From: Terripilifer ovatus
Lineage (GTDB): Bacteria > Pseudomonadota > Alphaproteobacteria > Rhizobiales > Beijerinckiaceae
Length of the DNA stretch: 64,000 nt
Direction of reading: 5' to 3'
Assembly: GCA_029222685.1 (NCBI GenBank)
Contig: JARHVB010000038.1
Span: 1-64,000, forward strand
Of this stretch, positions 39,972 through 49,739 are shown piece by piece. The notes under the pieces were generated by a model, which saw only the letters and a list, made by a program, of their open reading frames with translations, made no database searches and had not been told where the DNA came from. The position numbers were made by a program, and so were the translations under genes. The first letter of the stretch is position 1. Every line of letters starts with the position of its first letter.

Positions 39972-42929
39972 ATGTCACGTCAGGATTCAAACGCAGCGCT
40001 TCTCAAGACCTCGTTCCTGGACGGCGCCAACGCCGCCTATATCGAAGACCTCTATGCGAGGTTCGAGAAGGATCCGGCCAGTGTCGATGCGGAATGGAGA
40101 GATTTCTTCTCCGGCCTGGGCGACGATGCGGAAGACATCATCGAGAATGCGCGCGGCGCCTCGTGGAAGAAGCCGAACTGGCCGATCCCGGCGAATGGCG
40201 AATTAGTGTCGGCGCTCGACGGCAACTGGTCGCAGATCGAAAAGGCCGTCGGCGAAAAGATTGTCGCCAAAGCCGGCAAGGCAGGGGCCGCGCCGAGCGA
40301 TGCCGACATCAAGCGCGCGACGCAGGACAGCGTGCGCGCCCTGATGATGATCCGTGCCTATCGCATGCGCGGCCATCGCCACGCCAACCTCGATCCGCTC
40401 GGCCTCGAGCCGCCGATCGACCGCGCCGAACTGCATCCCTCGAGCTACGGCTTCACCGACAGCGACTGGGACCGCAAGATCTTCATCGACAACGTGCTGG
40501 GGCTCGAATCGGCGACGATCCGCGAGATGGTGGCGATCCTGACCCGCACCTATTGCGGCACGATCGGCTTCGAGTTCATGCATATTTCCGATCCGGCGGA
40601 GAAGGCCTGGATTCAGGAACGCATCGAAGGTCCGGATAAAGAGATCACCTTCACGCCGGAAGGCAAGCGCGCCATCCTGCACAAGCTGGTCGAGGCCGAG
40701 GGCTTCGAAAAGTTCTGCGACCTGCGTTTCCGCGGCACCAAGCGTTTCGGCCTCGACGGCGGCGAATCCATGGTGCCGGCGCTGGAGCAGATCATCAAGC
40801 GCGGCGGCGCGCTCGGCGTGCGCGAAATCGTGCTCGGCATGCCCCATCGCGGTCGCCTGAACGTGCTTGCCAATGTGATGAACAAGCCGAACCGTGCCAT
40901 CTTTCACGAGTTCAAGGGCGGTTCGTTCACGCCCGACGAAGTCGAAGGCTCGGGCGACGTGAAGTATCATCTCGGCGCCTCGTCGGACCGCGAGTTCGAC
41001 GGCAACCGCGTGCATCTCTCGCTCACCGCCAATCCGTCGCATCTGGAAATCGCCGATCCGGTGGTGCTCGGCAAGGTGCGCGCCAAGCAGGACCAGCTCA
41101 ACGACGTCACCGAGCGCACCAAGGTGCTGCCGCTGCTGATCCATGGCGATGCGGCTTTCGCCGGCCAGGGCGTCGTCGCCGAATGTTTCGGCCTGTCGGG
41201 CGTGAAGGGTCATCGCACCGGCGGCTCGGTGCATTTCATCGTCAACAACCAGATCGGCTTCACCACCTATCCGCGCTACTCGCGCTCCTCGCCCTATCCG
41301 TCCGATGTGGCGAAGATGATCGAAGCGCCGATCTTCCACGTCAACGGCGACGATCCGGAAGCGGTGGTCTTCGCAGCGAAGGTCGCCATCGAGTTCCGGC
41401 AGAAGTTCCACAAGCCGGTCGTCATCGACATGTTCTGCTATCGCCGCTACGGCCATAACGAAGGCGACGAGCCGGGCTTCACCCAGCCGCTGATGTACAA
41501 GAAGATCCGCGATCATCAGCCGATCCTGGAACTCTATGCTGACAGGCTGATCGCCGAGGGCGTGATTTCCCGCGCCGATGTCGACAAGGCCGTTGCCGAC
41601 TGGCGCGCCCGTCTCGACATCGAATTCGAGGCCGGCCAGAGCTACAAGCCCAACAAGGCCGATTGGCTGGACGGGCGCTGGGCCGGGTTGAAGGCCAGTG
41701 AAGGCATCACCGACGATCCGCGCCGTGGCGAGACCGGAGTCGACGCCGCCAAGCTGCGCGAGATCGGCGAACGCCTCACCAGCATTCCCGAGGGCTTCCA
41801 CATCCACAGGACGATCCAGCGTTTCGTCGACAATCGCCGCAAGGCGATCGAGACGGGCAATGACGTCGACTGGGCGACGGCGGAGGCGCTGGCGTTCGGC
41901 TCGCTGCTCGATGAAGGCCGCCCCGTCCGCCTGTCCGGCCAGGACTGCGAGCGCGGCACGTTCTCGCAGCGGCATTCGGTGCTGATCGACCAGGAGAACG
42001 AGGAGCGGCTGGTGCCGCTCAATCGCATCCGCGACGGCCAGGCCCGCTACGAGGTGATCAATTCGATCCTCTCGGAAGAAGCGGTGCTCGGCTTCGAGTA
42101 CGGCTATTCGCTGGCCGAGCCGAATGCGCTGACCATGTGGGAAGCCCAGTTCGGCGATTTCGCCAACGGCGCGCAGGTGCTGTTCGACCAGTTCATCTCG
42201 TCGGGCGAGCGCAAGTGGCTGCGCCTGTCGGGTCTCGTCTGCCTGCTGCCGCATGGCTATGAAGGCCAGGGTCCGGAGCATTCGTCAGCGCGTCTCGAAC
42301 GCTTCCTGCAGATGTGCGCGGAAGACAATATGCAGGTCGCCAACTGCTCGACGCCGGCAAACTATTTCCACATCCTGCGCCGCCAGTTGAAGCGCGACAT
42401 CCGCAAGCCGCTGATCCTGATGACGCCGAAGTCGCTGCTGCGCCACAAGCGCGCGGTGTCGACCATGGCCGACATGGCGACCGGCTCGTCGTTCCACCGC
42501 CTGCTGTGGGACGATGCGGAGAAGTCCGGCGAGAAGATCAAGCTCGTCAAGGACGACAAGATCCGCAGAGTCGTGCTGTGCACCGGCAAGGTCTATTACG
42601 ATCTCTACGAGGAGCGTGAGCAGCGCGGCATCGACGACGTCTACCTGTTGCGCACGGAGCAATTGTATCCGTTCCCGCTGAAGGCCCTGGTCAACGAGCT
42701 GGGGCGCTTCAAGAAGGCCGAGGTCGTCTGGTGCCAGGAAGAGCCCAAGAACATGGGCGCCTGGTCGTTCGTCGAACCCTATCTGGAATGGGTGCTCGGC
42801 CAGTCGGGCGGCAAGTCGAAGCGTCCCCGCTATGTCGGGCGTCCGGCCTCGGCGGCAACCGCCACGGGTCTCATGTCCAAGCACCTTGCGCAGTTGAAAT
42901 CATTTCTCGACGAAGCTTTTGCCGAATAG
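39972..42929 (+). CDS. sucA: 2-oxoglutarate dehydrogenase E1 component
   Basis: This 985-residue thiamine-diphosphate enzyme decarboxylates 2-oxoglutarate and passes the succinyl group to E2. Landmarks are the N-terminal FLDGANAAYIEDLYARFEKD, which binds E2, the thiamine-diphosphate motif with HGDAAFAGQGVVAE and NNQIGFTT, and the C-terminal HGYEGQGPEHSSARLERFLQ. ATG 39972 has AAGGAA upstream and replaces a 21-codon extension. A GCGCCGG/CCGGCGC hairpin sits just after the stop, before sucB. Confidence 0.97.
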   Translation: MSRQDSNAALLKTSFLDGANAAYIEDLYARFEKDPASVDAEWRDFFSGLGDDAEDIIENARGASWKKPNWPIPANGELVSALDGNWSQIEKAVGEKIVAKAGKAGAAPSDADIKRATQDSVRALMMIRAYRMRGHRHANLDPLGLEPPIDRAELHPSSYGFTDSDWDRKIFIDNVLGLESATIREMVAILTRTYCGTIGFEFMHISDPAEKAWIQERIEGPDKEITFTPEGKRAILHKLVEAEGFEKFCDLRFRGTKRFGLDGGESMVPALEQIIKRGGALGVREIVLGMPHRGRLNVLANVMNKPNRAIFHEFKGGSFTPDEVEGSGDVKYHLGASSDREFDGNRVHLSLTANPSHLEIADPVVLGKVRAKQDQLNDVTERTKVLPLLIHGDAAFAGQGVVAECFGLSGVKGHRTGGSVHFIVNNQIGFTTYPRYSRSSPYPSDVAKMIEAPIFHVNGDDPEAVVFAAKVAIEFRQKFHKPVVIDMFCYRRYGHNEGDEPGFTQPLMYKKIRDHQPILELYADRLIAEGVISRADVDKAVADWRARLDIEFEAGQSYKPNKADWLDGRWAGLKASEGITDDPRRGETGVDAAKLREIGERLTSIPEGFHIHRTIQRFVDNRRKAIETGNDVDWATAEALAFGSLLDEGRPVRLSGQDCERGTFSQRHSVLIDQENEERLVPLNRIRDGQARYEVINSILSEEAVLGFEYGYSLAEPNALTMWEAQFGDFANGAQVLFDQFISSGERKWLRLSGLVCLLPHGYEGQGPEHSSARLERFLQMCAEDNMQVANCSTPANYFHILRRQLKRDIRKPLILMTPKSLLRHKRAVSTMADMATGSSFHRLLWDDAEKSGEKIKLVKDDKIRRVVLCTGKVYYDLYEEREQRGIDDVYLLRTEQLYPFPLKALVNELGRFKKAEVVWCQEEPKNMGAWSFVEPYLEWVLGQSGGKSKRPRYVGRPASAATATGLMSKHLAQLKSFLDEAFAE

Positions 42930-43018
42930 CGCCGGCGTCGCCGGACATTTCCGGCGCCGCCGTTGTTTCATCTCGTGCATTCATTCACACGAAAGGCCGC
43001 TGTTAGCGGAATGTGCCC

Positions 43019-44254
43019 ATGACAACCGAAATTCGCGTTCCAACCCTCGGCGAATCCGTGACGGAAGCGACCATTGGGAAGTGGTTCAAGAAGCCCGGCG
43101 ACGCCGTGAAGGCCGACGAGCCCCTGCTTGAGCTCGAGACCGACAAGGTCACCCTCGAGGTCAACGCGCCGGCGGCCGGCGTGCTTGCGGAAGTCGTCGC
43201 CAAGGATGGCGAAACGGTTGCGGCCGGCGCCCTGCTCGGCCAGATCGAAGCTGGCGGCGCCGGCGCCGCCGCCGCGCCTGCCGCGAAGGCTGCTCCGGCC
43301 CCAGCCAAGACAGCCGCTGCTCCCGCTGCCGCGCCAGCGCCGGCTGCGAAAGCTGCCGATGCCATGCCTGCGTCTCCCGCGGCTGCGAAGATCGCCGCCG
43401 ACAAGGGGGTGGATGTGAACGCGGTTGCCGGGTCCGGCAGGCGCGGCCAGGTGCTCAAGGGCGACGTGCTGGAAGCCGCCGGCGCGCCGAAGGCCGCGCT
43501 TGCGCCCGCGCCGGCTCCTGCCGTCGTGCGGGCGCCGTCGATCGCCGACGACGCCTCGCGCGAAGAGCGCGTGCGCATGACCCGTCTGCGCCAGACCATC
43601 GCGCGCCGCCTGAAGGATGCGCAGAACACCGCCGCCATGCTGACGACGTTCAACGAGGTCGACATGACCGAAGTGCTGGCGCTGCGCGCCAAGTACAAGG
43701 ATGTGTTCGAGAAGAAGCACGGCGTGAAGCTCGGCTTCATGGGCTTCTTCGTGAAGGCCTGTGTGCAGGCGCTGAAGGACATCCCGGCCGTCAACGCCGA
43801 GATCGACGCCGCTGATCTTATCTACAAGAACTACTATCACATCGGCATCGCGGTCGGCACCGACAAGGGCCTGGTCGTGCCGGTGGTGCGCGAGGCGGAT
43901 CATCTGTCGCTGGCGCAGGTCGAAAAGACCATCGGCGATTTCGGCCGCCGCGCCCGTGACGGCCAGCTCAAGATAGACGAGATGCAGGGCGGTACGTTCA
44001 CCATCACCAACGGCGGCATCTACGGTTCGCTGATGTCGACGCCGATCCTCAACGCGCCGCAGTCGGGCATTCTCGGCATGCACAAGATCCAGGAGCGGCC
44101 GATGGTCGTCGGCGGCAAGATCGAAATCCGGCCGATGATGTATCTGGCGCTGTCCTACGATCACCGCATCGTCGACGGCAAGGAAGCCGTCACCTTCCTG
44201 GTGCGCGTCAAGGAAGCGCTGGAAGATCCGGCACGGCTTGTTCTCGATCTCTGA
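43019..44254 (+). CDS. sucB: 2-oxoglutarate dehydrogenase E2, dihydrolipoyl succinyltransferase
   Basis: This 411-residue core enzyme of the complex has a single lipoyl domain with the lipoylated Lys in [10 protein letters not shown] (about residue 43). An Ala/Pro-rich linker (about 80-120) leads to the small subunit-binding domain ([20 protein letters not shown]). The catalytic trimer domain ends in [16 protein letters not shown] 43019 is preferred to a GTG two codons earlier. It lies between sucA and lpd. Confidence 0.97.
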   Translation: MTTEIRVPTLGESVTEATIGKWFKKPGDAVKADEPLLELETDKVTLEVNAPAAGVLAEVVAKDGETVAAGALLGQIEAGGAGAAAAPAAKAAPAPAKTAAAPAAAPAPAAKAADAMPASPAAAKIAADKGVDVNAVAGSGRRGQVLKGDVLEAAGAPKAALAPAPAPAVVRAPSIADDASREERVRMTRLRQTIARRLKDAQNTAAMLTTFNEVDMTEVLALRAKYKDVFEKKHGVKLGFMGFFVKACVQALKDIPAVNAEIDAADLIYKNYYHIGIAVGTDKGLVVPVVREADHLSLAQVEKTIGDFGRRARDGQLKIDEMQGGTFTITNGGIYGSLMSTPILNAPQSGILGMHKIQERPMVVGGKIEIRPMMYLALSYDHRIVDGKEAVTFLVRVKEALEDPARLVLDL

Positions 44255-44370
44255 TCCGGCATCTGCCGGTTGTTTCAAACTCGCTGCGCCGCAGGCGTAA
44301 CGAGACGACATATGGGCGCGGACCGCCGGATCATCCGGCGCCGGTCTGCGTCGAGACCTGAGGTTCTGTC

Positions 44371-45774
44371 ATGGCCTATGATCTGATTGTTATCGGCACC
44401 GGCCCCGGCGGCTATGTCTGCGCCATTCGCGCAGCGCAGCTCGGGCTCAAGGTCGCCGTTGTCGAAAAGCGCAAGACCCTCGGCGGCACCTGCCTGAACA
44501 TCGGCTGCATTCCCTCCAAGGCGGTCCTGCACGCGTCTGAAATGTTCGAGCAGGCGGGCCATGACTTCCCGGCCTTCGGTGTGGTCGTCGGCAAGCCGAA
44601 GCTCGATATGGCCGCTTTCATGAAGCACAAGGACGATACGGTGGCGTCGAACGTCAACGGCGTCGCCTATCTGATGAAGAAGAACAAGATCGACACGGTC
44701 TTCGGCACCGGCACGATCACCGCGCCGGGCAAGGTCGATGTGACCGGAGAGGACGGCAAGACGCAGTCGCTGGAAGCCAAGAACATCGTCATCGCCACGG
44801 GCTCGGATGTGGCAACGCCGCCTGGCGTGAAGGTGGAGTTCGACGAGAAGACGATCGTCTCTTCGACGGGCGGTCTGTCGCTCGCCAAGGTGCCGGGCAA
44901 GATGATCATCGTCGGCGCCGGCGTCATCGGTCTCGAACTCGGCTCCGTCTGGCGCCGTCTCGGCACCGAGGTCACGGTCGTCGAATTCCTCGATCGCATC
45001 CTGCCGGGCATGGATGGCGAAGTCGCCAAGCAGGCGCAGCGTCTCCTGGAACGTCAGGGCTTCGCCTTCAAACTGTCGTCCAAGGTCACGGCGGTCGAGA
45101 AGGGCAAGTCGGGCGCGTCCGTCACCTTCGAGCCGGTTGCTGGCGGCGAGGCGACCAAGCTCGATGCCGATGTGGTGCTCGTCGCCACCGGCCGGAGGCC
45201 GTATACGGATGGTCTCGGCCTTGAGAAGGTCGGCGTCGCGCTGGAGCGCGGCCGGGTCGTCATCGACAATAACTTCCGCACGAATGTGGCGGGCATCTAT
45301 GCGATCGGCGATGTGGTGCGCGGTCCGATGCTCGCGCACAAGGCTGAGGACGAAGGCATGGCGACGGCGGAGATCATCGCCGGCCAGCATGGTCATGTGA
45401 ACTACGACGTCATCCCCGGCGTCGTCTATACGACACCCGAGATCGCCGGTATCGGCAAGACCGAGGAAGAGCTGAAGGCCGCCGGCGTCGCCTACAATGT
45501 CGGCAAGTTCCCAATGAGCGCCAACGGCCGCGCCCGCGCCATGCGCGCCACTGACGGTTTCGTCAAGATCCTGGCCGATGCCAAGACGGACCGCGTGCTG
45601 GGCGCTCACATCGTCGGTTTCGCAGCCGGCGAGCTGATTGCCGAATGCGCGGTACTGATGGAATTCAGCGGTTCGTCGGAAGACCTGGCGCGCACCTGCC
45701 ACGCGCATCCGACGATTTCAGAATCGGTGAAGGAAGCAGCGCTCGGCGTCGAGAAGCGCTCGATTCATATTTAG
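44371..45774 (+). CDS. lpdA: Dihydrolipoyl dehydrogenase (E3)
   Basis: This 467-residue flavoprotein reoxidises the lipoyl arm of 2-keto acid dehydrogenase complexes with NAD. FAD fold [17 protein letters not shown] is at the N-terminus and the redox disulfide is in [17 protein letters not shown] (Cys about 41 and 46). The NAD fold is [16 protein letters not shown], and the C-terminal HAHPTISE holds the catalytic His-Glu pair. It closes the mdh-suc cluster; a family-B hairpin follows its stop. Confidence 0.97.
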   Translation: MAYDLIVIGTGPGGYVCAIRAAQLGLKVAVVEKRKTLGGTCLNIGCIPSKAVLHASEMFEQAGHDFPAFGVVVGKPKLDMAAFMKHKDDTVASNVNGVAYLMKKNKIDTVFGTGTITAPGKVDVTGEDGKTQSLEAKNIVIATGSDVATPPGVKVEFDEKTIVSSTGGLSLAKVPGKMIIVGAGVIGLELGSVWRRLGTEVTVVEFLDRILPGMDGEVAKQAQRLLERQGFAFKLSSKVTAVEKGKSGASVTFEPVAGGEATKLDADVVLVATGRRPYTDGLGLEKVGVALERGRVVIDNNFRTNVAGIYAIGDVVRGPMLAHKAEDEGMATAEIIAGQHGHVNYDVIPGVVYTTPEIAGIGKTEEELKAAGVAYNVGKFPMSANGRARAMRATDGFVKILADAKTDRVLGAHIVGFAAGELIAECAVLMEFSGSSEDLARTCHAHPTISESVKEAALGVEKRSIHI

Positions 45775-45791
45775 GGTGGCGCAGCTTTATC

Positions 45792-45816
45792 CTTCTCCCG
45801 TGGAACGGGAGAAGGG
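45792..45816. repeat. Family-B palindromic repeat, copy 3
   Basis: CCTTCTCCCG, TGGAA, CGGGAGAAGG has ten-base perfect arms, followed by GTTTGCGCTTTT on the plus strand. It lies between the convergent lpdA and Bug-receptor genes and may double as a terminator. Confidence 0.8.
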
Positions 45817-45825
45817 TTTGCGCTT

Positions 45826-46818
45826 TTACTGCAGCAACTCACTCGCCAGCTTCACCAGCGGCGCTGGCGTGCGATAGGCCTTGTCGACGATTTTCTCCAC
45901 ATTGGCGCCTGACACGGGTCTTACTTCGAGGCCGCTCTTCTGCGCGGCGGCGAGAAGCTCCGGATCTGCCGTTGCTGACGCGAATGCTTTTCTCAATTCG
46001 TCGACCCTCGCCTTCGGCGTGCCGGGCGGCGCGGCATAGGGCCAGGCCATGGCCTGGCGGGCGAAGATGAGTTCGAGGGCGCTGCGTTGATCTTCCGTTT
46101 TGGCGAAGTCCTGAGCCAGCGGCACGTTGGGCAGATCGGGATGTTTGGTCAGGCCCAGTTGCACCAGCACACGCATCTTGCCGTTCGAGACAAGATCGCC
46201 ATGCAGCGCCTGCAGGCTCGACCAGGACCAGCCGCAGCGGCCCGCGACTTCGCCGCGTTCCATCGCCAGGCTGATCTCATTGCCGCCCGGATAGCCGTTG
46301 ATGATCTTGAGCTGCGTGCCAAGAACGCCGTTCAGGACGGTTGGAAAAATAAACGTATCGCCGCCGGCTCCGCTCGCGCCCACGGTCAAGGGCTGCCTCT
46401 GCAGGTCCTCGAACGTCTTGATGTTCGATGAGCTCATGGCGACGCAGACACTCACTTCGTCATTCATGCTACCGATCCAGTTGAAGCTTCTCCCGTCGGG
46501 AAATGTCTTTGCCGGATTGAGCAGGCGTTCGAAGGCAATGCCGCGGCCGAACGTGCCGATGACCGAGCCGTCCTTGGCGGCGACACGATCAAGCCAGGTG
46601 GCGAGCGTCATGCCTCCGGCGCCCGCCATGTTCTTTACGACAACGGCGGGAGAACCCGGACGATGCTGGCCGATAGAGCGCGACAGGAGCCGTGCGTAGG
46701 TATCGTAGCCGGCACCGACACTGGTGCCGACATAGATTTCAAGTGTCTTGATTTGCGCATGGGCCGTCGGGCTGATCGCACAGCACAACAGCGTTGCCAG
46801 CATTATTGTCCGCCGCAT
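45826..46818 (-). CDS. Bug/TctC-family tripartite tricarboxylate receptor
   Basis: This 330-residue periplasmic solute-binding protein has a signal peptide cut after PTAHA (about residue 21). Typical Bug-family segments are YVGTSVGAGYDTYARLLS, NMAGAGGMTLATWLDRVA and GASGAGGDTF. Such receptors bind carboxylates for TTT transporters or for two-component signalling; no TctA/B permease genes are in this window, so it may be an orphan. It is the last gene of the cupin-amidohydrolase-Bug run on this strand. The ligand is unknown; proximity to an amidohydrolase hints at an aromatic or cyclic carboxylate. Confidence 0.9.
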   Translation of the reverse strand: MRRTIMLATLLCCAISPTAHAQIKTLEIYVGTSVGAGYDTYARLLSRSIGQHRPGSPAVVVKNMAGAGGMTLATWLDRVAAKDGSVIGTFGRGIAFERLLNPAKTFPDGRSFNWIGSMNDEVSVCVAMSSSNIKTFEDLQRQPLTVGASGAGGDTFIFPTVLNGVLGTQLKIINGYPGGNEISLAMERGEVAGRCGWSWSSLQALHGDLVSNGKMRVLVQLGLTKHPDLPNVPLAQDFAKTEDQRSALELIFARQAMAWPYAAPPGTPKARVDELRKAFASATADPELLAAAQKSGLEVRPVSGANVEKIVDKAYRTPAPLVKLASELLQ

Positions 46819-46860
46819 GAGGCATTTCCTCCCGGGCGCTTTGGTGCGCCCATTATGTCT

Positions 46861-47967
46861 TTAAAGCTTCAGGCCGAACAGCTTGATGGCGTTGTCGCGG
46901 ATGAGACGCTGCCGCTTGTCTTCGGGAAGGCCCTGGAGGTGGAACTCGACGACTTCGCGGGAGTGGGGGAACGTCATGTTGAAATGCGGATAGTCGTTCG
47001 ACCACATGCAATTCTTCTCGCCCCACCACGGGAAGGCGCGCGTGCCCACATAGTCTTCCAGGAATGTGCCGTAGACGTGCTCGTTGAAGATCTCACTGGG
47101 CTTGCGCTTGATCGGGAAGTCATCGGTGCGGCGGAAGCGGTCGAAGTAATAATCCCACTGCTGCAGCAGGAAGGGCAGCCATCCGATTTCGCTCTCAGCG
47201 AGCAGCAGACGCAGGTTCGGATGCCGGTCGAAGGCGCCCGAGAAGATGAAATCGAAGAGGGTATTGGCCGAATCATCCTGCTTGCGGTTGACGGCGTTGC
47301 GCACGCGCTCGACGCCGCGCGCCTTGCCGCCCTCCTTGGTGTAGGAGTGCCCGGTCAGGATATGACAGATCACCGGCTGTCCGGCCTCGGCGCAGGCGGC
47401 CCACAGCGGATCGTAATGATCGGACGTGAAGGGAAGCTCGGGATCCGGCACCTGCCACAGCATGGCGCCCTTGAGGCCCATGCTCTGGGCGCGGTCGAAC
47501 TCCTTCAAGGTCGCCTTCATGTCGTAGACGGAGAGGCACGGCGAACCATAGAGGCGCCTGGAGTCCGTCTTGCAGAAATTGGCGATCCAGTCGTTGTAGA
47601 GCCTGAAGGCCTCGTGCTGGGTTTCGTGGTCGTCGATGCCGAACAGCGCCATACCGTAGTTCGGGAACAGGATCTCGGCCTCGACGCCGTCCGTATCCTG
47701 ATCGCGCAGGCGAAGCGCGGGATCACTGGCGCCGGGCGGCGAGTTGCGGAACGCGACCTTCGGCAGGTGCGCCTGCAACCGTTTGGGCAGCTCCAGCCAG
47801 AGCTCGTCGGGCTCCATGACATGGGCGTCGGTGGAGATCATCTTCGGCATGGCCGCCACCGCGGCGGACGTCATGTCGGCGCCGACGACGGTGCGCTGCG
47901 GGAACGTGCTGGCCTGTTCCAATGACATGCCTGCGAATTTACGGGCGTCTGCGACGATCTCGGGCAT
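46861..47967 (-). CDS. Amidohydrolase family protein (ACMSD-like)
   Basis: This 368-residue metal-dependent hydrolase or decarboxylase of the amidohydrolase-2 family has the N-terminal metal motif STDAHVMEP, where many superfamily members have HxH. Further candidate ligands are VICHILTGHS (His), LRLLLAESEIGWLP (Glu) and MWSNDYPHFNMTFPHS (Asp). Related proteins act on aromatic ring-cleavage or decarboxylation substrates; the reaction here is unknown. The gene is 42 bases upstream of the Bug receptor and 40 bases downstream of the cupin gene in transcription order. Confidence 0.86.
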   Translation of the reverse strand: MPEIVADARKFAGMSLEQASTFPQRTVVGADMTSAAVAAMPKMISTDAHVMEPDELWLELPKRLQAHLPKVAFRNSPPGASDPALRLRDQDTDGVEAEILFPNYGMALFGIDDHETQHEAFRLYNDWIANFCKTDSRRLYGSPCLSVYDMKATLKEFDRAQSMGLKGAMLWQVPDPELPFTSDHYDPLWAACAEAGQPVICHILTGHSYTKEGGKARGVERVRNAVNRKQDDSANTLFDFIFSGAFDRHPNLRLLLAESEIGWLPFLLQQWDYYFDRFRRTDDFPIKRKPSEIFNEHVYGTFLEDYVGTRAFPWWGEKNCMWSNDYPHFNMTFPHSREVVEFHLQGLPEDKRQRLIRDNAIKLFGLKL

Positions 47968-48007
47968 CTGCTTTCCTTACCTGGATTGTTGTTGATCGGG
48001 AGCGGGT

Positions 48008-48544
48008 TCAGCGGGGCGAAGGCGAGAAGAACTTGCCTTCAGCGAAGACGCTCTGCTTGCCGCTCTCGCCGTTCTGGGTGCTGCGGCCGGCCTTCACCGC
48101 TCCGCTGGCGTCGAGCGTCTGCTCCGATACATCCTTGGGTGTGCCAAATCTTGTCAGGCGGTCGAGGCCGGTCACCTTGCGGTTGCCGCCGCCGACTCTC
48201 AGCAAAACGAGGTTTTCGGCTGTGTCCGCCTCGAACTTGTAGGCGGACCCTTTGGGGATCATGACGCCTTCGTGCAGGCCGACGATTTCGGTGTGGCCGT
48301 CGCCGAAGGTGAAGGTGGCCTTGCCCTGCATGACGACGAAGGCGTGATCCTCGCCCTGATGCGCATGAAGCGCGTTCTCGCCGCCGCTGGCATAGACCTT
48401 GAGGGCGAGCCAGAGATTCTCGGCCGTCGACAGGTTCTCGTAGGTCGTGCCTTGTTCGAGCATGGGAACGTCGCGCATCGTGAAGATGACAGGGCCGTCG
48501 GTCGCCGGCGTCAGCTCCCGTTTTGTATTTCGCGTCACGCCCAT
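48008..48544 (-). CDS. Cupin domain protein
   Basis: This 178-residue single cupin barrel has the metal-binding motif LHAHQGEDHAFVVMQG (His, His, and Glu/His) and a second motif region GVMIPKGSAYKFEA. It could be a dioxygenase, isomerase or binding protein; the substrate cannot be told. ATG 48544 has GGGAGAG upstream, and ten earlier in-frame codons are rejected. It is the first gene of the run facing the LysR gene, probably under its control. Confidence 0.85.
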   Translation of the reverse strand: MGVTRNTKRELTPATDGPVIFTMRDVPMLEQGTTYENLSTAENLWLALKVYASGGENALHAHQGEDHAFVVMQGKATFTFGDGHTEIVGLHEGVMIPKGSAYKFEADTAENLVLLRVGGGNRKVTGLDRLTRFGTPKDVSEQTLDASGAVKAGRSTQNGESGKQSVFAEGKFFSPSPR

Positions 48545-48631
48545 GGTGCTCTCCCGTCGCTTTGGCTTGGCCACTGATTGGGCGCCAAAATGGGTGCAAA
48601 ACGGTTGCCCCTCCAGAACGATTGTCTTAAT

Positions 48632-48654
48632 GGGTATACGAAAACCTTATACCC
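48632..48654. promoter_or_regulatory. LysR-type operator between the cupin operon and its regulator
   Basis: GGGTATA at 48632-48638 and TATACCC at 48648-48654 are perfect seven-base arms around CGAAAACCT. This contains a T-N11-A-like LysR box. It ends 21 bases before the LysR gene's ATG and begins 88 bases from the cupin ATG, a normal arrangement for autorepression plus activation of a divergent operon. Confidence 0.65.
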
Positions 48655-48675
48655 CTCGGCGCGGCGGGGAATATC

Positions 48676-49704
48676 ATGGGAGCGGAAGATCGAATCACGC
48701 TAAAGCAGATCCGCTATTTCGTGGCGGTCTACGAAAGCCATTCGCTCAGCCGGGCCGCCACCCACGTCAACGTATCCCAGCCGGCGCTCGGAACCCAGAT
48801 CAAGGCGCTGGAACAGAACCTCGGCGTGCAACTGTTCGAGCGAACGCCCTCGGGCCTGTTGCCGAAACCGGCCGCGCATACCTTCGCGAAATCGGCGCAG
48901 CTCATTCTCGAAAACCTGAAGGACGCGCGGCTGGAAATCGATCGTCTGTCGAGTGCGGCGCCCATCGACCTGCGCCTGGGCGTGACGACGACGAGCGGCC
49001 GCGAACTGGCCGGCTCGCTGTTGCGGGACGCCAACCGGACCGGCGCGAAGGGCCGCTACAATCTCACCCTGTTCGAGGGGCGCAGCGACGAACTGCTCGG
49101 TCTTCTGAGAAGCAGGAAGATCGATGCCGCCTTGAGTTACGAGGGCTCCAGCGAAGCGCGCTGCGAGGTCGTGCCGCTATACCTCGAAGAGTTCGTGCTG
49201 GTGGGCGCGCCAAATGTGATGAAGGGCCTCAGCGGCGCCGTCGCGTTGGAGGAGATAGAGGGCATCCCGCTCGTCGCCAGCCCGGCAGAGCAGGGCAGCC
49301 GGCCGTTTCTCAAGCGCGCGGCGGACGAGCGCGGCGCACGCTTGAACATCGACGTTGAAGTCTCCTCCGCCACGATCAAGGCTGAAATGCTGCTGCATCA
49401 CCAGAAATGCATGATCGTTCCGAAAGGCAGGTTCCTGAACGAGATCAAGCAGGGCAGGCTCGCGGTGGTACGCTTCGCGCCGCCGCTGACGCGAACGATG
49501 ACATTGTTCATGGCCGGCGGCATCGTGCTGCACGCGCGCAAGTTCCTGCGCCGCGCCGTGCAGAATGCCGTCCATGAGCGCATGAAGCAGGTTCAGCTCG
49601 GATGGAGTGCGATCGAGGATCAGGCGAAGGCATCGAAGGGTAGATTGCCGGCAGACAAAAGAGCTCTGCAAGCGAGAACAAGCTTCCGGAAGCCCTCATC
49701 CTGA
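48676..49704 (+). CDS. LysR family transcriptional regulator
   Basis: This 342-residue regulator has the N-terminal winged helix-turn-helix ITLKQIRYFVAVYESHSLSR then AATHVNVSQPALGTQIKALE, and a two-lobed effector-binding domain. The N-terminus resembles the NAC/Cbl-like subgroup only weakly. GGGGA precedes the ATG. The C-terminal tail after about residue 305 is Lys/Arg-rich and its stop TGA is provided by a dispersed repeat (49694-49739), so the original end may have been different. It is divergent from the cupin-amidohydrolase-Bug genes. Confidence 0.92.
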   Translation: MGAEDRITLKQIRYFVAVYESHSLSRAATHVNVSQPALGTQIKALEQNLGVQLFERTPSGLLPKPAAHTFAKSAQLILENLKDARLEIDRLSSAAPIDLRLGVTTTSGRELAGSLLRDANRTGAKGRYNLTLFEGRSDELLGLLRSRKIDAALSYEGSSEARCEVVPLYLEEFVLVGAPNVMKGLSGAVALEEIEGIPLVASPAEQGSRPFLKRAADERGARLNIDVEVSSATIKAEMLLHHQKCMIVPKGRFLNEIKQGRLAVVRFAPPLTRTMTLFMAGGIVLHARKFLRRAVQNAVHERMKQVQLGWSAIEDQAKASKGRLPADKRALQARTSFRKPSS

Positions 49705-49739
49705 CGAGCGCGCACAGCGCGCGTCTCGAAGGACGGGGC
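49694..49739. repeat. Family-C palindromic repeat, copy 1
   Basis: CCTCATCCTGACGAGCGCGC, then ACAGCGCGCGTCTCGAAGGA and CGGGGC. It is an imperfect palindrome of the CATCCTGAGGAGC...GTCTCGAAGGATG type common in Bradyrhizobiaceae. The LysR stop codon (49702-49704) lies inside it. Confidence 0.75.
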
